The position numbers and the translations under genes are program-made. Of a DNA stretch of 54,278 nt, positions 42,653 to 50,791 are shown piece after piece. Source of the stretch: an uncultured Clostridiaceae bacterium (lineage in GTDB: Bacteria; Bacillota; Clostridia; TANB77; CAG-465); assembly GCA_947169155.1 (NCBI GenBank), contig CAMVON010000006.1, forward strand, positions 64,987 through 119,264. The letters run 5' to 3'. The notes beneath the pieces were generated by a model. It did no database searches, was not told the origin of the DNA, and was given only the letters and a program-made list of their open reading frames with translations. Within the stretch, counting starts at the first letter, position 1, and every line of letters begins with the position of its first letter.

Positions 42653-43798
42653 TTATAATCTATTTGTATAATCTTTTCCTTGTTCTTCTTTAGTTATAAT
42701 GCTATGAACATTTGTAGCTTTAATATCTAACTTTATTGATTCTTTGTTTTCTTCACTTAAGCTTTCTATTATATTATCATTTATTGATGCAAGAATTGGA
42801 ATACTACTTTGCTTGTTTAGTAGAGATAAAAGTTCTCCTTTTTTTTCTTTGTTTATTCCAAGTATGTGTGCATAGTATGCTTTGTTATACAGTCTTTCAT
42901 GCATTTCTTTAGTTATATTTAATAGTGAGTTAATTGCTATTCTTTTAATTTTAGATAGTTGGTATCTTTTGCTTTTTGTTTCTTGAATAAATTTATGATA
43001 ATCATAAATATTTGAATTTGCTTTTAATGTATTTTCTAAACCTTCTGTAACGTCTCTAATTGCCTCTATATCTTCTTTTTTATTTGTTGCTAGGTAATAT
43101 GATAACATTTGCATAATATCTTCGTTTTTGGCAAATTTGGCTTTATCATAACCATCTAGCATTAAATATTTTGCTTCATCTAGTTTTCCTTCTTGTATAA
43201 GCTCTCTAATGTGAGTTGCAGATATATTTTCTTCACGTTTTATTGCAATAGGTTGTATGTTGCTTTTTAATTTTACTAATGCTTTAATATATTCTATTGC
43301 AAGAATATTATTTGAAGATGTAGCACTTGTTATTTCATCTTCTGTTAAAAATTCTGCAATTGCTTGCTGTCTTGCTGCAGCAAAGGAAAGACCACCTTTT
43401 AGATATTCACTTGTTTTATTCCATATACTATCTTCATTTTGCGTTAGTGTATAAGCTATTTGTATTAGTTCTCTTGTATCTCCAGTTTCACTTCCAAAGC
43501 ATATATAATCTACACATCCTAGGCTGTTTAGTATGTTAACTGCACCATATGAGAAAAACTCTGCACTGGCTGTTGCATATATTGTTGGTAATTCTATTAC
43601 AACATCTATACCATTTTCTAATGCTGTTTTTGTTCTTTTGAATTTATCTACTATAGCTATATTTCCTGCTTGTGTGAAATTTCCAGACATGATACAAATG
43701 GCTGTGTCTGCTCCAGTGATTTCTTTTGCTTTTTCAATTAAATATTTATGACCTTTATGCATTGGATTAAATTCTGCTATTATTCCAACTATTTTCAT
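42653..43798 (-). CDS. tmcAL: tRNA(Met) cytidine acetate ligase
   Basis: A 381-residue nucleotidyltransferase-like enzyme, one of only two reverse-strand genes. TmcAL uses acetate and ATP to make ac4C34 in elongator tRNA-Met, which stops misreading of AUA. Visible signatures: IIAEFNPMHKGHKYLIEKA, with H14 and H17 of the HxGH-type motif, MSGNFTQAGNIAIVDKFKR, DVVIELPTIYATASAEFFSYGAV and CFGSETGD. Length is close to that of B. subtilis YlbM. The promoter probably lies in the 84 bases between it and rnhA, which is divergent. Confidence 0.93.
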   Translation of the reverse strand: MKIVGIIAEFNPMHKGHKYLIEKAKEITGADTAICIMSGNFTQAGNIAIVDKFKRTKTALENGIDVVIELPTIYATASAEFFSYGAVNILNSLGCVDYICFGSETGDTRELIQIAYTLTQNEDSIWNKTSEYLKGGLSFAAARQQAIAEFLTEDEITSATSSNNILAIEYIKALVKLKSNIQPIAIKREENISATHIRELIQEGKLDEAKYLMLDGYDKAKFAKNEDIMQMLSYYLATNKKEDIEAIRDVTEGLENTLKANSNIYDYHKFIQETKSKRYQLSKIKRIAINSLLNITKEMHERLYNKAYYAHILGINKEKKGELLSLLNKQSSIPILASINDNIIESLSEENKESIKLDIKATNVHSIITKEEQGKDYTNRL

Positions 43799-43882
43799 TT
43801 ACTCACTTCTTTCTTGCTATTTGCAAATTTGTATGTTAATATATTAGCATAAATAGCTTAAAATTTCAATGTGAGGTGCATT

Positions 43883-44320
43883 ATGAAGAAAGTAGTATTA
43901 TATACAGATGGAGCATGCTCTGGCAATCCGGGTCCTGGAGGATATGGAGCTGTTTTAATATATGGAGGAGTAGAAAAAGAAATATTTGGTGGCGAGAAAA
44001 GTACAACAAATAACAAGATGGAAATGATGGCAGTAATTAAGGGGCTAGAAGCATTAAAAGAACCATGTGAGGTAGAAGTATATAGCGATAGTGCATATAT
44101 TGTTAATGCAATAGAACAAGGTTGGATTGATTCTTGGAAAAAGAATGGATGGAAAAAAGCAGATAAGAAACCTGTTAAAAATGTGGATCTCTGGGAAAGA
44201 CTACTTGAATTAATGGAGAAACATAGTGTTACATTTAACAAGGTAAAAGGACATGCAGATGATGAGTATAACAATAGATGCGATAGAATTGCAGTTAGAG
44301 AAAGAGAAAAATTTGCATAA
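43883..44320 (+). CDS. rnhA: ribonuclease HI
   Basis: A 145-residue nuclease that cuts RNA in RNA-DNA hybrids. ATG 43883 is chosen behind GAGGTG; an in-frame ATG at 43871 is upstream of it. The catalytic DEDD set is seen: D9 in [12 protein letters not shown]47 in [10 protein letters not shown]69 in YSDSAY and D134 in NRCDRIA. The handle [20 protein letters not shown] is the E. coli-like type. A hairpin follows the stop. Confidence 0.95.
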   Translation: MKKVVLYTDGACSGNPGPGGYGAVLIYGGVEKEIFGGEKSTTNNKMEMMAVIKGLEALKEPCEVEVYSDSAYIVNAIEQGWIDSWKKNGWKKADKKPVKNVDLWERLLELMEKHSVTFNKVKGHADDEYNNRCDRIAVREREKFA

Positions 44321-44325
44321 GAGTA

Positions 44326-44354
44326 CACCATATAACATATAGTGTTATATGGTG
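44326..44354 (+). promoter_or_regulatory. 12-bp hairpin that covers the spoIIM ribosome binding site
   Basis: CACCATATAACA (44326-44337) and TGTTATATGGTG (44343-44354) pair perfectly. The 3' arm holds GGTGA, the only ribosome binding site for spoIIM (ATG 44362), and ATTTTTT follows. It could end the rnhA transcript and block translation of spoIIM from read-through RNA, so that spoIIM is made only from its own transcript or when the helix is opened. Confidence 0.65.
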
Positions 44355-44361
44355 ATTTTTT

Positions 44362-44940
44362 ATGACTAAAAAAATATTAATGTACATAAGAGAAAATATT
44401 AAAGAAATAACTATGTATGCATGTGTATATTTTATAGCGGTTGTGGTGGGTATAGTAGCATATAATGTTTTTCCAATAGGGCATGAGTATGAAGAATCAA
44501 TTACAAATACCTTAAATAGTACTAAAGTAGCTAATTTTGCTGGTATTAATATTATTACAAATGGTATTAAACAAAATGCTTTATTTTTATTTGTAGCGCT
44601 TTTTGCTATATTTACATATATTTCTAGTATTATTCTATCTTCAATATTTGTAGTAAAGGGAATTTCAACTGGATTATTTATTTCATCTTTATATGGTATA
44701 TTAGGTCCAATAAGAGGAACTGAGTTTGTGATTTTAGATGTTTTGATTCCACAAGTGTTTTGTGTGTTTGGATTAATACTATTTGCTACCTTGATTTCAT
44801 ATATTAAAAAAAATAGATTTAGTGAACCATTAAATATAGCTTTTGTTACACTATTTTCATTATCTTTACTATCCTTTTCTATAGCCTTTGAACAGCTTAT
44901 TTCTAGTGTTTGTATAAACATTTATACTAATATTAGTTAA
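44362..44940 (+). CDS. spoIIM: stage II sporulation protein M-like
   Basis: A 192-residue membrane protein with four to five helices (about 15-36, 72-98, 100-125, 132-155, 165-188). SpoIIM holds the SpoIID-SpoIIP wall-cutting complex at the engulfing membrane. The order spoIIM-xerD is conserved in Bacillus and Clostridium and supports the call, together with VVVGIVAYNVFP and a Gly-rich ISTGLFISSLYGILGP core. SpoIIM proteins are poorly conserved, so the name rests on layout and neighbours. A helix sequesters its ribosome binding site. Confidence 0.75.
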   Translation: MTKKILMYIRENIKEITMYACVYFIAVVVGIVAYNVFPIGHEYEESITNTLNSTKVANFAGINIITNGIKQNALFLFVALFAIFTYISSIILSSIFVVKGISTGLFISSLYGILGPIRGTEFVILDVLIPQVFCVFGLILFATLISYIKKNRFSEPLNIAFVTLFSLSLLSFSIAFEQLISSVCINIYTNIS

Positions 44941-44987
44941 AATAATTTAATAAACATATAAACATTACATAATTTTTGTAAAAATAC

Positions 44988-45016
44988 TTGCAAAATACAT
45001 AAAAATATAGTAAAAT
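44988..45016 (+). promoter_or_regulatory. sigma-A promoter of xerD
   Basis: TTGCAA (44988-44993), 17 bases, TAAAAT (45011-45016). Confidence 0.7.
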
Positions 45017-45044
45017 AACAAATGTTAAAAGGGGAGGACTGAAA

Positions 45045-45911
45045 ATGAAAATAATAATTGACGAATTTATTGACAGTTTAAAAGCTAGACAAGCATCACA
45101 AAACACACTTGCATCTTATGAGAGAGATATCGTTCAATTTAGTAATTATTTCGAAGAACAAGGAAAGAAAATATTCGATCTAACTAGTGAAGATATGCAA
45201 GAATATATTAATCATTTAATGGTTGAAGGAAAATCTAATTCAACAATTTCTAGAAGCACAGCTTCAATAAAAGCTTTCTATAGATATTTAGTAAATAAAA
45301 AATTAGCAGAAACTAATATTGCAGAAAACGTAGAAGCACCAAAAGTAGATAGAAAAGAACCTTTAATATTAACTAAAGCTGAAATAGAAAAATTATTAGA
45401 GCAACCAAATCTTTCTGAACTTAAAGGTCAAAGAGATAAAACTATGCTTGAAATATTATATGCTACAGGTATTAGAGTAACTGAACTTATTTCTTTAAGA
45501 GTTGAAGATGTTAACCTAAATGGTGGATACATTAAAGTTAAAAAGAAAAATACTGAAAGACATATTCCACTTGGAAACTTATCTTTAAAATGCTTAAAAG
45601 AATATATGAATAAAGTTAGACCTTTATTAATTAGAACAGAAGAAGAGAAAACTCTATTTATTAATACAAACGGACAAAAAATGACAAGACAAGGATATTG
45701 GAAAATATTAAAACAATACAAAGATCAAGCTAAAATAGATAAGGATATTACTCCTCATACTATTAGACATTCATTTGCAGTTCATATGTTAGAAGATGGA
45801 GCAGAATTAAAAACTGTTCAAGAGCTACTAGGACATACAGATGTTGCATCTACAATGATGTATACACAAATGGCAGCTCATGATATGAATTCTAACGACA
45901 TTAATTTATAA
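45045..45911 (+). CDS. xerD: tyrosine recombinase XerD
   Basis: A 288-residue site-specific recombinase that resolves chromosome dimers at dif. Domains: SAM-like N-terminal (1-85, TLASYERDIVQFSNYF) and catalytic (about 105-288). The R-H-R-H-Y set is visible in YATGIRVTELISLRVEDV, HTIRHSFAVHMLEDG, LLGHTDVASTMMYTQM. Length and the spoIIM neighbour argue for the housekeeping XerD and against an integrase of a mobile element; no att repeats or phage genes are nearby. A terminator follows. Confidence 0.9.
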   Translation: MKIIIDEFIDSLKARQASQNTLASYERDIVQFSNYFEEQGKKIFDLTSEDMQEYINHLMVEGKSNSTISRSTASIKAFYRYLVNKKLAETNIAENVEAPKVDRKEPLILTKAEIEKLLEQPNLSELKGQRDKTMLEILYATGIRVTELISLRVEDVNLNGGYIKVKKKNTERHIPLGNLSLKCLKEYMNKVRPLLIRTEEEKTLFINTNGQKMTRQGYWKILKQYKDQAKIDKDITPHTIRHSFAVHMLEDGAELKTVQELLGHTDVASTMMYTQMAAHDMNSNDINL

Positions 45912-45922
45912 TTAAAACTAAG

Positions 45923-45952
45923 AGTTCTACTTTTAAAGTAGAACTTTTTTTA
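45923..45952 (+). terminator. intrinsic terminator after xerD
   Basis: AGTTCTAC, a loop and GTAGAACT, then seven T. Confidence 0.9.
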
Positions 45953-45963
45953 TATTACTTATG

Positions 45964-45992
45964 TTGAACATAAAAAATATATATGATATAAT
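45964..45992 (+). promoter_or_regulatory. sigma-A promoter of the sortase gene
   Basis: TTGAAC (45964-45969), 17 bases, TATAAT (45987-45992). Confidence 0.8.
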
Positions 45993-46018
45993 AATCATGA
46001 TTTTTATTGGAGGCTAAA

Positions 46019-46798
46019 ATGGCAAAGGAAAAAAAGAAAAATATTGGTATGATTATAGTTATAATCCTAATTGTTTTACTAGCTGTTGTAGGTGTTGGAG
46101 CTTTAGTTTTAAATAACTTATTTAGCACTAAACCTTTAGAAAAACCAGGTGAAGAATTAGGATATGATATATTTATTGGAGATGAAAATATGCCAGTAAA
46201 AACTTCTGTAGAAGAAGGAAGAGACTTGGTAAAAGAGCTATCTCAAGTAAATGTTACATATAAAGATGCAAAAGCTTGGTTAAAAGTTCCTGGAACAACT
46301 ATAGATTATCCTATATTCCAAGGAAATGATAATACTGAGTATTATAGAGATGATAGGGATGCTAAAGTTCAAGATTGGGGTGAGACATTCTTAGATTATA
46401 GAAATGATGTGTCTAAAATTGCAGATAATATGACTAATATTATTATCTATGGACATAATACAGAAACAGATAATAGATTTACTCCACTTTTAAACTATAA
46501 AAGAGAAGAATTCTATCAAACACATAAAACAATAGAACTTGCTACATCAAAAGGAATGTATACTTATGAAATATTCTCTGTATACTCAGTTGATGCAACA
46601 AAATTCTATTATATTGATACAGTATTTGAATCTCAAACAGAATATGATAACTTCTTATCTAGTTTAGTTAAAAAGAGTAGATATGGTACAGATGTAGAGG
46701 TAAGTGCTGCAGATAGCATCTTAACACTTTCTACATGTGATTATTCAATAAAAAATGGAAGATTTGTAGTACATGCAAAACTTGTAAAAACTCCTTAA
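46019..46798 (+). CDS. srtB: class B sortase
   Basis: A 259-residue cysteine transpeptidase. ATG 46019 follows TGGAGG. One N-terminal helix (about 10-32) anchors it in the membrane with the catalytic domain outside. The catalytic set is H146 in IIIYGHNTE, C240 in TLSTCDYS and R248 in NGRFVVH. The pattern DYPIFQGNDNTEYYRDD and the long helix before the last strands indicate class B. It is the only sortase in the window, so it may anchor the LPKTG adhesin at 27,255, though a class A or C enzyme elsewhere could do that. No substrate gene is beside it. Confidence 0.92.
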   Translation: MAKEKKKNIGMIIVIILIVLLAVVGVGALVLNNLFSTKPLEKPGEELGYDIFIGDENMPVKTSVEEGRDLVKELSQVNVTYKDAKAWLKVPGTTIDYPIFQGNDNTEYYRDDRDAKVQDWGETFLDYRNDVSKIADNMTNIIIYGHNTETDNRFTPLLNYKREEFYQTHKTIELATSKGMYTYEIFSVYSVDATKFYYIDTVFESQTEYDNFLSSLVKKSRYGTDVEVSAADSILTLSTCDYSIKNGRFVVHAKLVKTP

Positions 46799-46817
46799 TT
46801 TTAAGGAGTTTTTTTGT
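46788..46817 (+). terminator. intrinsic terminator overlapping the srtB stop codon
   Basis: AAACTCCTTAA (46788-46798) includes the stop codon and pairs with TTAAGGAGTTT (46801-46811), followed by more T. Confidence 0.88.
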
Positions 46818-46882
46818 ACCCTACACGATGTGACAAATTTCATATTTTCAATTTAGTATAATTAAAAAAAGAGGTGAAGCAA

Positions 46883-47188
46883 TTGGTAAATTATAATTAT
46901 GAAAATAATAAGTTGGAAATATTTTTAAATGGAGAAATAGATATTAAATCATGCAAGGCATTAAGAGGAATAATAGATGGATATATAATGAAATATGGTC
47001 CGGAAGAATTTGTTTTAGATTTAAGTGAAGTAACATTTATGGACAGTTCTGGTATTGGATTAATAATTGGCAGATATAATCTATTAAAACTACTTGGAGC
47101 AAAGATGACAGTAATTAATGCATCAGAAAATATTAAGAGGATAATTGAATTATCTAATATAAAGATGGAGTGTGTGAGATATGAGTAA
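46883..47188 (+). CDS. spoIIAA: anti-sigma-F factor antagonist SpoIIAA
   Basis: A 101-residue STAS protein. TTG 46883 is chosen because GAGGTGA (46872-46878) lies five bases before it; the GTG at 46874 is part of that site. The phospho-acceptor Ser is in FMDSSGIGLIIGRY (about 57-58). Dephosphorylated SpoIIAA frees sigma-F from SpoIIAB in the forespore. It overlaps spoIIAB by eight bases, as usual. In B. subtilis the operon is sigma-H dependent; a TATAAT at 46857-46862 is seen here without a good -35. Confidence 0.88.
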   Translation: MVNYNYENNKLEIFLNGEIDIKSCKALRGIIDGYIMKYGPEEFVLDLSEVTFMDSSGIGLIIGRYNLLKLLGAKMTVINASENIKRIIELSNIKMECVRYE

Positions 47189-47618
47189 AAAGTATATAAA
47201 AATTGAAACTCAAGCAAATATAGAAAATCTCGCCCCAATTAGGTTATGCTTATCTACATTTTTTTCTAATCTAAACATACATGTAGATGAATTAGTAGAT
47301 ATTAAAACTGCAATATCTGAAGCTGTTTCTAATGCAATTGATCATGCTTATGATAAAGATAATGGCAAGGTAATTGCAATAGGAGAAATAGAAGGAGACT
47401 TTATTCACATTATAGTGCAAGACTTTGGAAAAGGAATAGAAGATATATCTCTTGCTATGACACCTACATATACTACAAAAGCAGAGGAGGAACATGCTGG
47501 AATGGGATTTACTATTATGGAATCATTTATGGATGAGGTAATAGTAGATTCAAAAGTTGACGAAGGAACAACAATAACTTTAACTAGAAGAATAAGACAA
47601 AGACAAAGTAATATATAA
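47181..47618 (+). CDS. spoIIAB: anti-sigma-F factor and kinase SpoIIAB
   Basis: A 145-residue GHKL kinase that binds sigma-F and phosphorylates SpoIIAA. The N box is TAISEAVSNAIDHAYD, G1 is VQDFGKGI, and G2 is EHAGMGFTIMESFMDEV, all as in SpoIIAB and closer to it than to RsbW. The stretch TPTYTTKAEEE is the ATP lid. The usual third gene, sigF (spoIIAC), is not here: a terminator follows at once and then hslO. Confidence 0.92.
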   Translation: MSKKYIKIETQANIENLAPIRLCLSTFFSNLNIHVDELVDIKTAISEAVSNAIDHAYDKDNGKVIAIGEIEGDFIHIIVQDFGKGIEDISLAMTPTYTTKAEEEHAGMGFTIMESFMDEVIVDSKVDEGTTITLTRRIRQRQSNI

Positions 47619-47626
47619 AATAACAT

Positions 47627-47660
47627 ACAAGCTACAAATTTGAATGTGGCTTGTTTTTTA
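47627..47660 (+). terminator. intrinsic terminator after spoIIAB
   Basis: ACAAGCTACA and TGTGGCTTGT (one wobble pair) around an 8-base loop, then six T. It ends the spoIIA transcript before any sigF. Confidence 0.88.
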
Positions 47661-47727
47661 TTTACATAAACATTGAAAAATTAAGCATTATTTGGTAAAA
47701 TATAATGGTAAAAATAAGGAGAATAAA

Positions 47728-48594
47728 ATGAGTAATATAAAAAAATATTTAGCGTGGGATAAAAGTGTTAGAGTAATGGCAGTAGATGCTACTCAAATGG
47801 TACAAGAAATTAGAGATTTACACGGACTTTCTAATTTAGCAACAGCAGCACTTGGAAGAGTATGCATTGTTGCTTCTATGATTGCATCAACTCTTAAAAA
47901 TGATGATGATAGATTAACAATACAAATTAAAGGAGAAGGACCAATTGGAAGTATTGTTGTATGTGCAGATAAAAACTTAAATGTTAAAGGATATGTAACA
48001 GATCCTACTGTAGATTTACCATTAAATAGTGAAGGAAAACTGGATGTTTCTGGAGCAATTGGTGCTGGAACACTTACAGTTATTAAAGATATAGGACTTA
48101 AAGAGCCATATATAGGAACAATTGAACTATTAACTGGTGAAATAGGGGACGACTTTGCATATTATTTTAATGTTTCTGAACAAACTCCATCTGTTGTTTC
48201 TGTTGGCGTTTTAATTGGAGAAGATAACAAGGTTAAATGTGCTGGTGGCTATATTGTTCAACCACTTCCTGAGTGCAAGGATGAAGTTATAGATAAACTT
48301 GAAAGCATTAATGTTAAGCTTCCTTCAATGACTTCTCTTATGAGTGAAGGACAAACTATAGATGATATTGCAATTAATTCTACTGGAGATAAGGATATTG
48401 AGACTGTTTTTGAAGCAGATGCTAAACTTAAATGCGATTGTTCTTCTAAAAGAATTGAAGCTACTATCATTGCTTTAGGAAAAGAAGAAGCAATTAATAT
48501 TTGCAAAGAAAATAATGGAATAGAACTATGTTGTAATTTCTGTAATAAGAAATACAACTATACTTTAGAAGAAGTTGAGAAATTATTTAAATAA
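47728..48594 (+). CDS. hslO: redox-regulated chaperone Hsp33
   Basis: A 288-residue holdase that is switched on by oxidation. ATG 47728 is chosen behind TAAGGAGA; an in-frame ATG at 47692 lies before the probable -10 (TATAAT, 47701-47706) and is rejected. The zinc centre has the CxC and CxxC pairs, in LKCDCSS and CCNFCNKKY near the C-terminus. The N-terminal substrate domain has RVMAVDATQMVQEIRDLHGLS, ALGRV and the IQIKGEGPIGSIVVCAD block. It is followed by rluD after nine bases. Confidence 0.94.
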   Translation: MSNIKKYLAWDKSVRVMAVDATQMVQEIRDLHGLSNLATAALGRVCIVASMIASTLKNDDDRLTIQIKGEGPIGSIVVCADKNLNVKGYVTDPTVDLPLNSEGKLDVSGAIGAGTLTVIKDIGLKEPYIGTIELLTGEIGDDFAYYFNVSEQTPSVVSVGVLIGEDNKVKCAGGYIVQPLPECKDEVIDKLESINVKLPSMTSLMSEGQTIDDIAINSTGDKDIETVFEADAKLKCDCSSKRIEATIIALGKEEAINICKENNGIELCCNFCNKKYNYTLEEVEKLFK

Positions 48595-48603
48595 GGAGAT
48601 AAT

Positions 48604-49533
48604 ATGAATTATATCGTAGAAAAAGAAGATATAGGTAAAAGATTAGATATCTATTTAAATGAGAAAAATGAAGATATTACTAGAAGCTATATTAAAAACT
48701 TAATTGACGATGGGAAAATTCTTGTTAATGGTAAACAAGTTAAATCTGGGTATAAGTTAAAACTTGGAGAAAGTATTGATGTGGAAATTGTGGAAAAGCA
48801 AGCAGAAAATATTGTTGCAGAAGATATTCCACTAGATATTCAATATGAAGATGAAGATATCATCATTATTAACAAAGCAAAGGGGATGGTAGTACATCCT
48901 GCAAATGGTAATTATACTGGAACTGTTGTTAATTCTCTTATGCATTCTCATGAGGGAAAACTTTCAAGCATTAATGGTGTTGTAAGACCTGGTATTGTTC
49001 ATAGAATAGATAAGGATACAAGTGGAATTATTGTTGTTGCTAAGAATGATAATGCACATAAGAAACTATCTGATCAATTTAAAGTACATAGTATTAGTAG
49101 AAAATATGTAGCTTTAGTTAAAGGAATAATTAAAGAAGATGAACTTACTATAAATAAACCTATTGGTAGAAGTACTAAGGATAGGAAAAAGATGGCTGTA
49201 ACAGATAAGAATTCACGTAATGCAGTCACTCATATTTCCGTTTTAAAGCGTTTTTATGCATCAAATGTAACTTTAGTTGAAGCAAGGCTTGAAACTGGTA
49301 GAACACACCAAATTAGGGTTCATATGGCCTCTATTCATCATCCACTTGTTGGAGATGAAGTTTATGGAAAAAAAGATCCTAAATTTAAAGTTGAAGGACA
49401 AATGCTTCATGCAAAATATTTGGGATTTATTCATCCTACAACTAATAAATTTGTTGAGTTTGATTCTAAGCTTCCAGATTATTTTGAAAAAATATTAACA
49501 AGTTTAGATAATAAAGAAAAAGCTGCAAATTAA
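48604..49533 (+). CDS. rluD: 23S rRNA pseudouridine synthase, RluA/RluD family
   Basis: A 309-residue enzyme. An S4 RNA-binding domain (about 10-60, KRLDIYLNEKNEDITRSYIKNLID) precedes the catalytic domain. The catalytic Asp is in VHRIDKDTSGIIVVAKND (about 138), and RTHQIRVHMASIHHPLVGDEVYG is the second signature. By domain layout it is the RluD-like YlyB type of Firmicutes. The exact uridines cannot be told from sequence. After the stop there are two inverted repeats (AGCTGCA/TGCAGCT at the stop, and CTATAATAT/ATATTATAG at 49539-49576) that may end or process the transcript. Confidence 0.88.
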   Translation: MNYIVEKEDIGKRLDIYLNEKNEDITRSYIKNLIDDGKILVNGKQVKSGYKLKLGESIDVEIVEKQAENIVAEDIPLDIQYEDEDIIIINKAKGMVVHPANGNYTGTVVNSLMHSHEGKLSSINGVVRPGIVHRIDKDTSGIIVVAKNDNAHKKLSDQFKVHSISRKYVALVKGIIKEDELTINKPIGRSTKDRKKMAVTDKNSRNAVTHISVLKRFYASNVTLVEARLETGRTHQIRVHMASIHHPLVGDEVYGKKDPKFKVEGQMLHAKYLGFIHPTTNKFVEFDSKLPDYFEKILTSLDNKEKAAN

Positions 49534-49538
49534 TGCAG

Positions 49539-49576
49539 CTATAATATATATGAACATAAGCTTATGGATATTATAG
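49539..49576. repeat. inverted repeat between the two pseudouridine synthase genes
   Basis: CTATAATAT/ATATTATAG brackets the palindrome CATAAGCTTATG. No T-run follows. It may be an operator or an RNA processing site. Confidence 0.45.
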
Positions 49577-49607
49577 TTTATGTGTATTTTAAAAAAAGGT
49601 GAATTGT

Positions 49608-50297
49608 ATGGAAAGATTAAATAAGTTTATTGCTTCTTGTGGAATATGTTCAAGAAGAAAAGCAGATGAACTAATACAAAGTGGAATAATTAAAGTAAAT
49701 GGACAAGTTGTTAAAGATTTGGGTGTTAAAGTATCTTTAGAAGATAAAGTTGAGCTTGATGGAAAAACAATATCAAAAGAGGAGAAAAAAGTATATTTAA
49801 TGCTAAATAAACCAGTAGGATATGTAACTACTGCAAGTGATGAAAAGGGAAGAAAAAATGTACTAGATTTAATATATGAGGATGTACGTGTTTATCCTAT
49901 TGGAAGACTAGATATGTATACAGAAGGACTACTTCTTCTAACAAATGATGGAGATTTTGCAAATAAATTAATGCATCCTAAATTTGAAATAGATAAAAGA
50001 TATGTTGTAACTACAGATACAAAGGTTACAAGACAAATGCTTGAGACTTTAAGAAATGGAGTGAATATAGGAGACTATGTTACACGTGAGGCTAAAGTTG
50101 AAAAGATAGATGAAGAAAATATTTCCATTACTATTCACGAGGGAAAAAATAGACAAGTAAGACGTATGTGTGAAGCAGTTGGTATCAAAGTACTAAAACT
50201 TAAAAGAACTAACTATGGCCCATTAAGTCTTGGAGAATTACCCGTAGCTAAATATAGACATTTAACAGACTTTGAGTTATACAATTTAAATAAATAG
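49608..50297 (+). CDS. rluB: pseudouridine synthase, RsuA/RluB family
   Basis: A 229-residue enzyme starting at ATG 49608 behind AAAGGTG. An S4 domain (1-60, MERLNKFIASCGICSRRKADELIQSG) is followed by the RsuA-type catalytic part. The catalytic Asp is in PIGRLDMYTEGLLLLTNDGDF (about 103), and GKNRQVRRMCEA is the second signature. The RluB type, which modifies 23S rRNA helix 80 or 90, is the usual Firmicute member. The target is inferred. Confidence 0.88.
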   Translation: MERLNKFIASCGICSRRKADELIQSGIIKVNGQVVKDLGVKVSLEDKVELDGKTISKEEKKVYLMLNKPVGYVTTASDEKGRKNVLDLIYEDVRVYPIGRLDMYTEGLLLLTNDGDFANKLMHPKFEIDKRYVVTTDTKVTRQMLETLRNGVNIGDYVTREAKVEKIDEENISITIHEGKNRQVRRMCEAVGIKVLKLKRTNYGPLSLGELPVAKYRHLTDFELYNLNK

Positions 50298-50306
50298 ACG
50301 AAAAAA

Positions 50307-50333
50307 ATGCACCTAGAAATAGGTGCATTTATA
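50307..50333. terminator. bidirectional terminator between rluB and rpsU
   Basis: ATGCACCTA, GAAA loop, TAGGTGCAT with A-rich and T-rich flanks; it serves both converging genes. Confidence 0.85.
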
Positions 50334-50364
50334 TTTTCAACAAATTAATTTGTTAATTTAAATT

Positions 50365-50538
50365 CTAGTGTTTTCTTTTCCTTGCAGCTTCAGATTTCTT
50401 TTTTCTTTTTACGCTAGGTTTTTCGTAATGTTCTCTTTTACGAATTTCAGCAAGAACGCCATATTTGGCACATTGTTTTTTGAATCTAGCTAAAGCGTTA
50501 TCTAAGCTCTCATTATCCTTAATCTTTATACCTGGCAT
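50365..50538 (-). CDS. rpsU: 30S ribosomal protein S21
   Basis: A 57-residue basic protein read on the reverse strand: [20 protein letters not shown], then [21 protein letters not shown]. It is a small-subunit platform protein that helps mRNA binding. The start follows a very strong GGAGGGAGGG site. It is alone here, whereas in many Firmicutes rpsU is next to yqeY. Confidence 0.95.
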   Translation of the reverse strand: MPGIKIKDNESLDNALARFKKQCAKYGVLAEIRKREHYEKPSVKRKKKSEAARKRKH

Positions 50539-50618
50539 TGACTTTCCCTCCCTCCAGTTTGGGAAATACTTCTTATATATTATAGTTTTTTACTAAGTAT
50601 TTCTAAATTTACTTTTAA

Positions 50619-50647
50619 ATTATACAATATTTTTATACATAAGTCAA
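50619..50647 (-). promoter_or_regulatory. sigma-A promoter of rpsU
   Basis: On the reverse strand, TTGACT (50647-50642), 17 bases, TATAAT (50624-50619). The leader is about 75 bases. Confidence 0.8.
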
Positions 50648-50724
50648 GGAATATAAGAAAAATTATGTAAAAGAAAATGACTTGACAACATTATTCTATT
50701 TTTGTTTTATATGAAAAAAGTCTA

Positions 50725-50753
50725 TTGATTAATTTTTTTTAATAATATATAAT
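50725..50753 (+). promoter_or_regulatory. sigma-A promoter of the S41 protease gene
   Basis: TTGATT (50725-50730), 17 bases, TATAAT (50748-50753), divergent from the rpsU promoter. Confidence 0.75.
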
Positions 50754-50791
50754 AATGGGTAGATAAAAATATTAGAAAAGGAGAATGAGTT

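Noticed and set aside
43858..44921. Long reverse-strand frames opposite rnhA and spoIIM (157 and 208 codons)
   Set aside because: They are antisense shadows: the forward genes have clear catalytic motifs, membrane layout and ribosome binding sites.
45045..45911. Integrase of a mobile element
   Set aside because: Length, motifs and the spoIIM neighbour fit housekeeping XerD; no element boundaries are seen.
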